Assembly (NCBI GenBank): GCA_038025085.1
Contig: CM076148.1
Coordinates: forward strand, 21,432,501 to 21,496,500
DNA from: Tetragonia tetragonoides
Lineage: Eukaryota > Streptophyta > Magnoliopsida > Caryophyllales > Aizoaceae
Reading direction: 5' to 3'
Length of the DNA: 64,000 nucleotides
The position numbers and the translations under genes were made by a program. Below are positions 1 through 10,308 of this stretch, piece after piece. The notes under the pieces are model-generated. The model did not search any database. It was given only the letters and a program-made list of their open reading frames with translations, and was not told the origin of the DNA. The stretch's first letter is position 1. The number at the start of each line of letters is the position of its first letter.

Positions 1-714
1 GCACTGGCGACGGAGGAGAGAGAGAGCGCGAGAGATCGCGAGAGAGAGAGAGAGAGATTGCGAGGGAGAGGGGACGACTGAGAGGCGGAGGAGCATCGGG
101 CAGGGCCCGGTCGCATCGGCCACTCGCCGGCGACCACCCAGGCGCGGCGGTGGCACGACAGCCACGACACAACAAAACAGGGGAGGGGGCAAAGAGAGAG
201 AAAGAAAGAGAGAGAGGGAGAGGTGGCTCACCGGCGACAGCAAGGGAGGAGAGAGAGGGAGAGAGTGTGCGTGAGGCCGAGAGAGAGAAGAGAGAGAGAG
301 AATGTCGTGTGAGAGAGAAGAGAATTGGGGTTTTTTGGCTTAGTTTTGTAAACTGATCAACTGACCCATCTCTTAGCTTATATAGGTGCCTAGTTAAGGA
401 AAGTCAAAACCTACTAGACCTAGGATTATTTTCTGATTTAATTGCTAATTAAAAATAATTAAAAGAAATTAAATGCTAATTAAAACCAATTAAAACAACA
501 TGAATAAGCCTTATTCATATACAAAACCATTTTAACTGAATCCCTCAATTTGATAATTATAAATCCCGAAATTTCCATAATAATAATTAATATTATTATG
601 GCTTAATTTGAGTAAATCGAATCGTTAAATAAATATACGATTTAAATCTCTGAAACTATTTATAAATGAATTAAAAATCGATATTATAATAATAGAAAAT
701 ATTGGGGTATCACA
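1..714 (-). repeat. Partial Ty3-type LTR, minus strand, running off the window
   Basis: Read on the minus strand, a typical plant Ty3 LTR start (TGTGATACCCCAATATTTTC) lies at 714 and runs leftward. It is followed by AT-rich sequence, a TATA-like CCTATATAAG near 378-387, and a CT-rich transcribed leader (GA-rich on the plus strand, about 28-330) with some GC-rich sequence at 60-160. The other end lies outside the window, so it cannot be told whether this is a 5', 3' or solo LTR. It resembles the Tekay LTR at 935 in its start but is not the same sequence. The purine-rich reading frame across 150-356 is low-complexity leader and not a gene. Confidence 0.55.
28..330. repeat. GA-rich low-complexity tract
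   Basis: Interrupted (GA)n runs with G-rich interruptions. On the minus strand this is the CT-rich leader downstream of the TATA-like box of the partial LTR. Nothing coding is visible. Confidence 0.7.
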
Positions 715-934
715 CCTCCTCTACCAGCTTTAACACTACTTGTACCAGCTCCCGAACCACTGCCATGTTGAATAGTGGAACCCCCAGCAACTTTCATTAC
801 CCTTGCCAAGTATGCCTACCCCTTCCCCTACCTCATCCCCATCCTCAACCAGTTCCATCTTCCATAACATCCATAGAGGTTTTGCACGTTCTACTATTAT
901 TCCCTTCACCTCCACACTTGTTGCAGTGTATGAT
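715..934 (-). pseudogene. MULE transposase C-terminal zinc-knuckle fragment
   Basis: The minus strand encodes a zinc-knuckle-like CNKCGGEGNNSRTC (CX2CX4HX4C pattern with the His replaced by Asn) immediately next to the Tekay LTR at 935. This is the knuckle that follows the SWIM region in MuDR/MULE transposases. The sequence just upstream in the protein is found 12.1 kb away at 13033, so this is the displaced C-terminal end of the same relic. A Gly/Ser-rich tail with stops follows. It is not functional. Confidence 0.65.
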
Positions 935-3774
935 TGTAAAACCCCGTAATTTTTATTCATGTTAGAATAATAATTACTTAAAAAGAAAATGCAATTTCAT
1001 ATTTAAATTAATTAATTGGGCTCATAAATGTTTTTGAGTGCCTCAGTAATATTGAATTTTAATTTTGGACCTAATTAAATTAATTGGGCCAAAAATAAAA
1101 AGAAAGGAAATTGGACTTAATTAAGTCGGATTGGCCAAAAATAATTAAGACCCAAATTGGGCCATTATTTTCGGCCAAGAGCCGAAAATATGGGGCATCA
1201 AATCAGTTTTCTTTTTTCAAAATTTGGTTTCCTAAATATTTGGTAAGTAGAGGGAAGCTAGGAGAGTTTTTAGGAAAGAATAAGTTTAGTTAAGGAAGGA
1301 GTGTATTTGGGCTCCTAAATACACTTAGCTTCCTCACATAACTGATTCTTTACCAAGCAAAAAAAAGAATTCACGTTCTCTCTCTTTCACCTCACGGCCG
1401 AAATTCCTAGAGCAAAAAGAAGGAGAAGTTCATCACTTTTCACAATCCATCTTGCTCAGTTTTAATCCCTTGAATTTTCAAGTAAGTGATCTAAATTGGT
1501 TTCCTTTGACAATTAAAAGCTTTTTGATTCAATTCAAGTATGATTTCATGAACACTAGTTTTTGTATGATAATTTAGTTTTACCTAGGGTTTATTAGATT
1601 TTATTAATTTTGCATGATAGGATCATGATTAGGGTATGGTTTGTGGTTTTTATGGAATTGGATCAAGTTTGAATGAAAAGGTTGGATCTTTGTAATTTAA
1701 TTAAATCTGGAAATAATGGTAAATTTAATTAGATTAGGGTTTTGTTAATTGATTTGAAAAAAAAAAGAAGAAGAAGAAGACACGGCCGTGCCCGAAGGCA
1801 CGACCGCGCCTGCCGCGGGCTGCACGGGCCGCTGACCGTGCAGCCGGCAGCAGCTGCCGCCGGCGGGTCAATCACCAGTGGGTATGCTGATGGTGGGGCC
1901 CGATGGTAGTGGTGATGGTGTTGTTGTTTTGGTTTGACTTGCTTTGACTAGTTGACTTGTTTAGGGTTTTGGAAAGTTTCCTATTTTTGTTTATGCAAAT
2001 TCGTTTTTGGAAACTTTGAGCATGCATGAGTAACTAAATTTCCAACAACTTAATTAATTAAATTAAGGGTACTAAATCATCTTTAAAGTTTAATAAAGTG
2101 GTTTAGAAGTCAAGGTATTGACTATTGTGATATTGTGGATTTGATTGTTGTGATTGCCTATTGCTAAGGTAATTCATGTGTTGATGAATTATGAAATTCC
2201 TTTGTCGTAATTCATGTCTCTATGAATTATGTAATCTCTTTGTCATAATTCATATCGTTTGAGATTTGTATTCATTGTCTAGTATTGAATTAGGAACGTG
2301 AATTCATATTTGGACTTGTGAATATTTGAGAAGGGATAATTGATGTTTATTTCCTTGTCATGATTCGTATAGAATTATATGATAGTGAATGAATGTATAA
2401 TGTTGGAAATTCACTTGTGTAGCAATGTCTACTTGATTAATATTCATGTAAGGAGATGCATGTTTTATTATTGGTTATTGAACGAAAATTATGTTAATAA
2501 TTGTTCAATTGGATATAGCTCGAAATTGCTATTTTGTATCATGTTAGTAAGCATGTGGATTCATGTTAGAAGCATGTTACTTCAATAAGTTGATATGAAC
2601 TTTGACTATTGATTAGGTGGTTTTGGATTAAGGCCTAGATGCCCTTTCATGTAAAATGTCATCGGGAATTGTAACTATATTATGTTACTTGAGAAATGCC
2701 AAGATTATGTGATTTACTTGACTACGTGATCACCTTTGAATAAATTAATTGGGAGTTAAGATTTCTTTGGTAATGGATCCACCAAAGGGAGCGAATGGGA
2801 ATTGTCAATTATGCGTTGAGTGGGTTCATATTCTGCGGGTTATGGCTCCAACGTGTTTGGTTAAAGCTTGTATCCATACAGTAAGCAATTGGGCAAGTGA
2901 AGTTTTGTTATGAAACTGTTCTTCTTGAAAACCTAACGGTTGAGAGAGGGTATGCATACTTAGGAACATCTAGAAGTACTTCGGGAGTCAGCTATACTCC
3001 GGGACGGTTGATCCCTCTTTTTCCACTGTGCACGGGACTAAGATCCTATTGAGCCTTCTGCGGTTGGTCTCGACATTCTTACGATTCTCTTCTCTCTAAT
3101 GAACTTGGCTAATGGAAAATAATAAATAATGAGATTTATTATTTGGTGATTGTTGTGTCTTTAAGTTTAAAGCATGTTGTCCGTACTTTTCTTAAAGCAT
3201 GACTATTTAATTGGTTAAGCATGTGGTCTTAATTTGGAGATTTAGATGAATTATGTGGTTATGAATTACTTAGAATCGCTGATTAGTTGTTTTTCTTTTT
3301 ACTTGTGTTTGTTGTCCATTTCTCTTCAATGGTGGGCCTATGATGAACCTTTATGGAATTTGTCTATATGGGGGAGTAGATTGACAGGATTATAGCTCCA
3401 GGAGTAGAGCTTGAGAGGAGGCGTACCAAGAAGATAGTATATCTTCTAAAAACATTTATTTTATTGTTTAGTTTGGAACTTTGTCATTATTGGGATTTTT
3501 ATTTATTGTAATGAGATTAATTCTCTTGTATTAGAATTAATAAGTTTAATACTCTTATTTTCATTTGGACTAATTGTTTTAAGTTAGTTGAAAGATAGTT
3601 AATATTTAATTATCTAGTACGTTGGTTGAGGTTTCTAGCACTTGTTTTTCTTTCTAGCCTTGTATTTGATTTGAACATTAAATATGGCGGTAACGCTTCG
3701 GATTTCCAGAGTTTTTCCGCTGCGACTCGTGATTTTAAATGGTTTTATATAGTACGGAAATTCGAGGTGTTACA
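935..3774 (+). repeat. 5' LTR of the Tekay-type element
   Basis: It begins TGTAAAACCCCG and ends GGTGTTACA, and is repeated at 10309-13032. A GC-rich block at about 1780-1870 contains the palindrome CACGGCCGTG and the hairpin CTGCACGG/CCGTGCAG. This copy keeps about 148 bp (after about 2293) that the 3' LTR lacks. Short reading frames inside occur in both LTRs and show no protein-like signature. Confidence 0.92.
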
Positions 3775-3777
3775 AGT

Positions 3778-3790
3778 TGGTATCAGAGCC
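3778..3790 (+). other. Primer-binding site (initiator tRNA-Met type)
   Basis: TGGTATCAGAGCC begins three bases after the LTR end. It matches the standard plant primer site complementary to the 3' end of initiator tRNA-Met. Confidence 0.88.
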
Positions 3791-3975
3791 TATCTTAGAA
3801 GCCTTTGTTAGGAGTTTTTGACCTAAGAGTATGAATGACATATTGGGAAAAGTATATCATTATGGTGTGCTCATAGTCAAAATTTTAAATAGACTTAAGT
3901 CATGTGAATAAAAGCTTTATAAAGCCGAAATGAGTTGATTGGTTATTTTTTTTACTTGTTTTGGTATTATTTGAA

Positions 3976-4133
3976 AAAAAAAAAAAAAACCTTTTTGAAA
4001 ATGTATTTAAAAAAAAAAAAAAAGTTTTTGTGGGTCTTTCGGAAACAGTCTCTCTTCTAGGCGACAAGTTAGTGGTAAGACTGCGTACATCTGGACCTCC
4101 CCAGACCCCGCCCTAGGCGGGATACTTACTGGG

Positions 4134-4193
<60 letters not shown>
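3976..4193 (+). mobile_element. SINE insertion with (TTG)n tail, 5' part degenerate
   Basis: The sequence around 4028-4130 (GGTCTTTCGGAAACAGTCTC, then GTAAGACTGCGTACATCTGG and a C-rich CCCCAGACCCCGCC) resembles the 3' body of plant tRNA-derived SINEs of the Au/TS type. It ends in about 20 TTG units (4132-4193). A perfect 15-bp duplication, TTGGTATTATTTGAA, flanks it at 3961-3975 and 4194-4208. No clear tRNA-like A and B boxes are seen in the A-rich 5' part, so it is 5'-truncated or decayed. Confidence 0.72.
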
Positions 4194-4195
<2 letters not shown>

Positions 4196-4249
4196 GGTAT
4201 TATTTGAAGTACTCAAGTGAAGTACTAACGAGTTTTTTTCCGTTTGCAG

Positions 4250-4790
4250 ATGAGACGTTCGGCCAGGGATTCGTGAACTCTGCAATGGAAAGGGGACAAG
4301 AGTCTTCACGACTTCGAGTCCGAGGCGCGTATGACCTTCAAGGAATATAACGACTACCATGAGAATAAGTCTAACATGAGGTCACAACGCATGAACGGCG
4401 TTTGTTATGTACAAAGCTTTTGGACATAACCAGATTTGGGAGGCTTTCCATGACGAGTGGGAGCAATCTTATGACGCGGGAAAGCCATTCAAGGAGAGCT
4501 TCGACTCTATCTTTAGTCGCGCTATGCTTTGGCCGAAGAACTATTTCGCAAAGTATCCTGGCATCATTGACAAGATTGACGAGATGAAGGAGCTCGCGTT
4601 GGTCAAGCTTCAGCGTAAGTTCAAATTTCCACAAAGTCCTACGACGGAGGACAAGGAGGAAGTGGTCGTTGAGGCCAAGGAGCTCGAGAAGGATTTGTTC
4701 AACGAGATGGACAAGAGTCTCGATGAAATCTACCAAGAGGCGCTTCAAAAGAAAGGCACTAAGAAATGCAAGATCGTGAATAAAGCGTAG
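4250..4790 (+). pseudogene. Extra ORF between 5' LTR and gag (broken)
   Basis: A sense-strand ORF opens with ATG at 4250, directly after a splice-acceptor-like polypyrimidine tract ending TTTGCAG. It has an in-frame TGA at 4274-4276 and a frame change near 4400. It then runs open from 4407 to 4790 as a charged, helix-prone segment (residues such as HDEWEQSYDAG, then Lys/Glu-rich with a basic C-terminus KKGTKKCKIVNKA). I do not recognise a domain. Extra ORFs upstream of gag are known in several plant Ty3/gypsy lineages. Gag starts 500 bp downstream, after another acceptor-like tract (TTGTTGATCCTTTAG, ending near 5282). Confidence 0.5.
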
Positions 4791-5291
4791 TTCTTAGTTT
4801 TATCTAGTTTTGATGGAGTAAACTATATGAGGCTTTATTTGGGCATGTGAGCCAATTGTTTTGACATTATTTTAGAATGTTATTGTTTTTACTTTACTTC
4901 ATGCTATTGAGGCTTGGTGTGACAAGTCCCATTTTTGGAACAAATACTATGATTATTTGATTATGAGATTTACTTTTGCAAGAAATGTGTTATTTACTTC
5001 CTATTTGAAGCATGGGTATTGTGAAAGCGCCTATAAAAAGGCATGGATATTTCTTTTGATGGTTACTTGTTTATTATGAGAAAGAACAAAGTCAATTGAA
5101 ACTTGAACTTGCTAGTACGCAAGAGTGTGATAAGGCCATGCTTGAACGCACTAAGAGCCTAGAGCCTTAGTTGGCTATTGAACATATATATGAGTCAAGT
5201 GTATATGTTAGTTGTGATTATCGCACCTGAGTGTGATATGGGTAGCTAATACCCTTTTTCTTTGATTTTTGTTGATCCTTTAGGTCGCTAG

Positions 5292-6390
5292 ATGCCACCT
5301 AGACGAAACAGACAAAGAGCCGAAGGTTCGAACAGTTCAATGGGAGATAATAATGACGACAACGGAGGTGTTGGAAGTGGGGAACAAATGGCGCAAGCCT
5401 TACTAGCGCAACTTGCTCAGTCGCAGCAAGCTCTGGCGCAGTCCATTGCATTCATCGCGCAGATGATGCAAAGGGAGGACACTAGGGTTACTGGGGGTGA
5501 CGACTTCGCCGCCGTATCCAAGAAGATCAAAGGGCATAACCCGCCTATCTTTTTGTGGCACGAGGACCCTGTACTACTTGCTGACTGGACGCGAGATCTA
5601 GAGAAGATCTTTGCGATAACGGGATGCCCAGAGGAACTCAAGGTGGATAGTGCTATCTATCTGTTCCGAAAGAAGGCCAATCGATGGTGGACAACCAACA
5701 ATACCGCAATTAGAGCTCGACCGGGTTTTAATTGGGAGATGTTCAAAATGGCTCTTCGAGAGGAATTCTACCCAGAATATCTTCAGCACCAGAAATATAA
5801 CGAGTTCTTGAACCTTATCCAGGGAAGGATGACTATTCAAGAATATGGTGAAAAGTTTGACGACCTTGCTCGTTTTGCTGGAGAGTTAGTCTCTACAGAA
5901 GCGCAAAGGGCCCGTAGATTCCAGAATGGGTTGTACTGGACCATTTGTGAATCTTTTGGAGGTTTTAAGTATCGAACTGTGCAAGAGGCTTACAATCGGG
6001 CTGCGAATCAAGCTGCGATTTATAAGCTATGAGAGGAGGTGACTAGGAAGAAGAGAAAGTTTGAGTACCATCAGGGTAGTGGTGGTGAGAAAAAGGAAAA
6101 GTTTCGGGGAGGGACAACCAGAACAAGAACAAGAACAACAACAACAACAACAACAACAACAAGAGGAATAACCACAATGAGGGTGAAAATTCCAAGAATG
6201 GAAATGGCAAGAATGGCAATGGAAATGGCCATAAAGGTAATGGGGGTTGGAAGGGTAACCCTACATTTGCAAGAGATGCAATAAGAATCACCCAGGGGTT
6301 GATTGTGCTGGAAATAAGTATAGGTGCTACACTTGTCAACAGTTGGGGCATCGTTCTTTTGATTGTCCTCAGAAGGGCAAGACCGTGAAC
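5292..6390 (+). pseudogene. gag: Tekay-type gag (capsid plus zinc knuckle)
   Basis: The first 246 codons (5292-6032) start with a basic MPPRRNRQR, then a Gln-rich stretch, then the Ty3 capsid domain (for example KANRWWTTNN and GRMTIQEYGEKFDDLARFA). A TGA ends this part at 6030-6032. The frame downstream carries an AAC/CAA repeat, further stops, a Cys-rich CKRC...C segment and a knuckle CYTCQQLGHRSFDC (CX2CX4HX4C) at about 6325-6367. The Gag would package RNA if intact; the internal stops make this copy defective. Confidence 0.85.
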
Positions 6391-6537
6391 AATGGTGGGG
6401 GCAACAACAATGTTCAAGCTCTTGCAGCTTAGGGTCAGAATGGGAACAACCAGGGTGGTAATCGACAGAATGGGATGAATGGACAGGCTGGAAATGTTTA
6501 GAACAACAATGGCAACCAGAACAGAAATGGAGGTTGT

Positions 6538-8004
6538 TTGTTTGTGATGAATCAAGCACAGGCTGATGCGGCAAACAATATGGTGACTGGTACGTTTCTT
6601 GTAAATTCTTTGCCTGCCTATGTGTTATTTGGTTCTAGAGCATCGCATTCATTCATATCTAAAAACTTTGTTAAGAAACATGGGGAATTTCAAGGCTCAA
6701 CTGCCACAGAACCTTTAGAGACTAGTATAACCACTCCTACTGGGAAGGTGGTATTGCATAGAGTAATCCATTCCAATGTTCGAGTGAACATTGCAGGGTC
6801 TGAACTACCTACAGACCTGATTGAGTTTCAATTGGAAGATTTTGATGTTATTCTAGGTATGAACTGGCTTAGCAAGTATAAAGCGAGAATCGATTATAGC
6901 GAACAAAAGATATCGCTGAAAGGATTTAGAGGTAATAGAAGCTCTTATAAAGGAATTGTCACTAAGGGAGGACTTGGTATTATTTCAATGTTAGTGGCGA
7001 AAAAGCACCTAGAGAAAGGATGTGAGGGATTTTTGTGTCACATTCAGAATGTAGAGGGAGTAGCCGAAGAAATCTCAAAGATTGATGTGGTTAATGAGTT
7101 TCCGGACGTCTTTCCTAAGGAGATTCATGGTATGCCTCCAGTGAGGAATACTGTGTTTCAGATTGACCTTGTTCTTGGAACAGGTCCAATTTCGAGGGCA
7201 CCGTATAGAATGACACCTTTAGAGATGAAAGAACTGAAGGAGCAATTAGAGGAGTTGTTAGAGAAAGGGTACATTAGACCTAGTGTGTCACCTTGGGGCG
7301 CACCAGTTCTATTTGTGCGTAAGAAGGATGGTAGTCTGCGTCTCTGCATCGACTATCGTGAGTTGAATAAGGTCACACTCAAGAATAGGTATCCCCTACC
7401 TAGAATTGAAGACCTGTTCAATCAACTCCAAGGAGCTGGAGTGTTTTTGAAGGTGGATTTGCGGTCTAGTTATCATCAGCTGAGAATTGATGAGGTCGAC
7501 ATTGCAAAAACTGCCTTTAGGACAAGGTATGGGCATTATGAGTTTACTATTATGCCATTTGGGTTAACTAATGCACCTGCCAAGTTTATGGAGATGATGA
7601 ATAACACCTTTAGACCATATCTGGATAGTTTTGTGGTCGTATTTATCGATGATATTTTGGTATATTCGAAAGATGAGGAGGAACACGCAAGATATTTGAG
7701 GACTGTTTTGGAAGTGTTACGAAATGAGAAGTTGTACGCTAAACTCTCAAAGTGTGAGTTTTGGCTAGAGAGTGTTGCCTTTCTTGGGCACATTATCTCT
7801 AAAGAAGGAGTTTCTGTAGACCCTTCTAAGATTCGGGCAGTTATGGATTGGCCTGCTCCGAAAAGTGTGACTGAGGTGAGAAGTTTCCTCGGTTTGGCTG
7901 GCTACTATAGGAGATTCGTGCAAGACTTCTCCAAGGTAGCTAGACCTATCACAAATCTGATTAAAAAGGAGATGAAGTACAAGTGGACTAAACGATGTGA
8001 ATAA
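6538..8004 (+). pseudogene. pol: Tekay-type pol: protease and reverse transcriptase part
   Basis: This open stretch of 488 codons holds the aspartic protease region and then RT. The usual protease triad D-S/T-G is replaced: the site reads [11 protein letters not shown], so the catalytic Asp is Gly and the Gly is Arg. RT motifs are well kept, including [31 protein letters not shown] and the FIDDILVYS form of YxDD. The frame ends at a TAA where the family has Glu in the segment before RNase H. A small deletion a few codons later shifts the frame into the RNase H part. Confidence 0.88.
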
Positions 8005-8027
8005 GCTTTTCAAGAGCTTAAAAGAGG

Positions 8028-8795
8028 TTGACAACGGCACCTGTGTTGACTTTATCGGCCGGAACGGAAGGATTTAAGGTCTACAGTGATGCATCTAAGA
8101 ATGGGTTGGGGTGTGTACTTATGCAGAATGGCAAGGTGGTTGCTTATGCCTCTCGGCAGTTGAAAGTGCATGAGAAGAACTACTCTACTCATGACATGGA
8201 GTTAGCTGCTGTGATTTTTTCCTTGAAAATCTGGAGGCATTACTTGTATGGAGCTCGTTGCAAGATCTTTACGGATCACTAGAGTTTGAAGTACATCTTC
8301 ACTCAAAAGGAGTTGAATATGAGGGAACGAAGATGGCTCGAGTTGATATCTGAGTACGATCTGGATATTCAGTATCACGAGGGAAAGGCCAATGTAGTGG
8401 TTGATGGGTTGAGTAGGAAGACTTCACACACTGTGAATAGCATGATGGTACTACCGTATGACTTGTGTGAGGAATTCAGAAAGTTGGACCTAGAAGTTGT
8501 TCAACAAGGTGAGACTGTAGTGTTACTGAATGCACTTGTAGTGCTACCGTCGATCTATGATGAGATACGACAGTTGCACGTTCATGACCCGTTTCTAGAG
8601 GAAGTACGTGTCAAGATAAAGGATGAGAAGCATCCTGATTTTGAGATCCTTGATGATGGCACGATCAAGATGAAGGGGCGTTGGTGTATACCTGACAATG
8701 ACGAGCTGAAGAGAACAATTCTAGATGAGGCACATGGAACTGCGTATTCTGTTCACCCAGGAGGTGATAAGTTGTACAAAGACTTGAAACTCTAG
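8028..8795 (+). pseudogene. pol: Tekay-type pol: RNase H and linker
   Basis: RNase H is recognised from [15 protein letters not shown] through [24 protein letters not shown] at 8281-8283 falls where the family has DHQSL. The frame continues past it with the usual end [20 protein letters not shown] and VVDGLSRK, then the linker toward integrase, and stops again at 8793-8795 (TAG in place of a Tyr-type codon before FWW). It is separated from the RT frame by a small deletion. Confidence 0.82.
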
Positions 8796-9412
8796 TTTTG
8801 GTGGATGAACATGAAGCGAGAATGTGCTGAGTATGTAGAAAAATGTCTTACTTGTCAAAAAGTGAAGATCGAACAAAGGAGGCCGAAGGTCTTGTTCAAT
8901 CGCTATAAATTCCTGGATGGAAGTGGGATTCAATCTCGATGGATTTCGTGACTGGATTACCAAAGACGAGGTCTGGCAAAGACACTATTTGGGTTATTGT
9001 CGACCGACTGACGAAAACGGCGAGATTCATTGCCATGAAGAAGACTTGGTCAATGGACCAACTCGCTGCAGCTTATGTGAAAGAGGTCTGGAGGTTACAT
9101 GGAGTACCTAAGGACATCGTGACAGACAGGGATACGATATTCTTGTCAAACTTCTGGGGCAAATTACAAGAGGCCTTTGGTACGAAGTTGAAATTTAATA
9201 CAATATTTCATCCTGCGATAGATGGTCAAACGGAGCGTACTATTCAGACATTGAAGGACATGTTGCGAGCTTGTGCTCTAGAGATGAAGGACTCTTCGGA
9301 GAAGAGTTTGCCTCTGATTGAGTTCTCCTACAACAATAGCTACCATGCGAGCATTGGTAGGGCACCTTACGAGGCGTTGTATGGGAGAAAGTGTCGATCT
9401 CCTACGTGTTGA
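8796..9412 (+). pseudogene. pol: Tekay-type pol: integrase core
   Basis: The zinc-binding tail (AEYVEKCLTCQKVK) is at about 8825-8867. The DDE core follows with its acidic residues in MDFVTGLPK, VTDRDTIFLSNFW and GQTERTIQTLKDML. The usual block YNNSYHASIGRAPYEALYGR follows. A TGA at 9410-9412, where the family normally has Trp, interrupts it before the C-terminal part. A frame change near 8900-8940 is also needed. Confidence 0.85.
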
Positions 9413-9436
9413 AGCGACATAAGTGAAACCTTTGTT

Positions 9437-10019
9437 TTGGGTCCGGAGTTTATCCAAGAGACTGTGGATCAAGTGAAACTTGTCCAAGAGAAGATGAAAG
9501 TTGCACAAAATAGACAGAAAGCCTATATAGATCAACATCGACGAATGGAGGAATTCCAAGTGGGAGAGAAGGTACTTCTCAAAGTATCGCCTACTCGTGG
9601 AGTTATGAGATTTGGGCGTAAAAGAAAGCTTAGCCCAAACTACATTGGACCTGACGAGATTCTTGAAAGAGTTGGAGTGGTCGCTTATAGGCTTGCTATG
9701 CCTATGGATTTGGAGCAAGTGCACGATGTGTTCCACGTGTCACAACTCAAGAGATATCACCATGATCCGAGTCATGTGCTGAACCCAGAAAAGGTACTGT
9801 TAGACGACACACTTACCTATGAAGAGCAACCAGTTCCAGTCCTTGAGGAGCGAACTAAACCTGTGAGGATCCTAGACGAGAAAACGAAAAAAAACTCATG
9901 CGTCTACGATCAATCTTATGAAAGTGTTGTGGGCTAACCACAAAGTCGAAGAGGCGACTTGGGAAACTGAGGCTGACATGCGCAAGTGTTATCCTCAATT
10001 GTTCGAACAAGGTACTTAA
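9437..10019 (+). pseudogene. pol: Tekay-type pol: integrase C-terminus and chromodomain
   Basis: The integrase C-terminal block (KLSPNYIGPDEILERVG, VFHVSQLKRYHHDPSHV) leads into a chromodomain. The frame shifts near an A-run at about 9885-9893. After it the chromodomain end reads VLWANHKVEEATWETEADMR and closes at TAA 10017-10019. In chromoviruses this domain is thought to steer integration to heterochromatin, which fits the surroundings. Confidence 0.85.
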
Positions 10020-10021
10020 CC

Positions 10022-10308
10022 TTGGTTTCGAGGTCGAAACCTTTTTAAGGGGGGAAAGGTGTAACTATCCAAAAAAAAAAAAAAAAAAAGAAAAAGAAAG
10101 AAACAAAGACTGGAAAACTCATTGCATTGCATTGCATCATGCTCATTTTGTTATTTGGAAAAGTTGTGTGAAACTTTTAAACTTTCGAGTTACATGTTGT
10201 GTATTGAACTTTGAAAGTGTGGTGGAAAAACTTCCCCTTATGGAACTAGCTTCACTTTGGTGGTGATCCTATGTTTCGAGGACGAAACTTCTTTTAAGGG
10301 GGTAAGGA
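10022..10308 (+). other. 3' leader with duplicated polypurine tract
   Basis: The true polypurine tract, TTTTAAGGGGGTAAGGA, directly abuts the 3' LTR. A related copy at about 10025-10062 reads TTCGAGGTCGAAACC, then a purine run, then TGTAACTATCC, an LTR-like start. An A-rich tract (10069-10089) and a short CATTG repeat lie between. Confidence 0.7.

Noticed and set aside
1111..1293. A 60-codon frame repeated at 10485-10667
   Set aside because: It lies at the same place in both Tekay LTRs, so the repetition comes from the LTR, and it shows no protein signature.
4007..4360. Minus-strand frame with poly-Asn
   Set aside because: It is the translation of the TTG tail of the SINE.
6043..6574. Two long minus-strand frames with poly-Leu and poly-Val
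   Set aside because: They are antisense shadows of the AAC/CAA repeat in gag.
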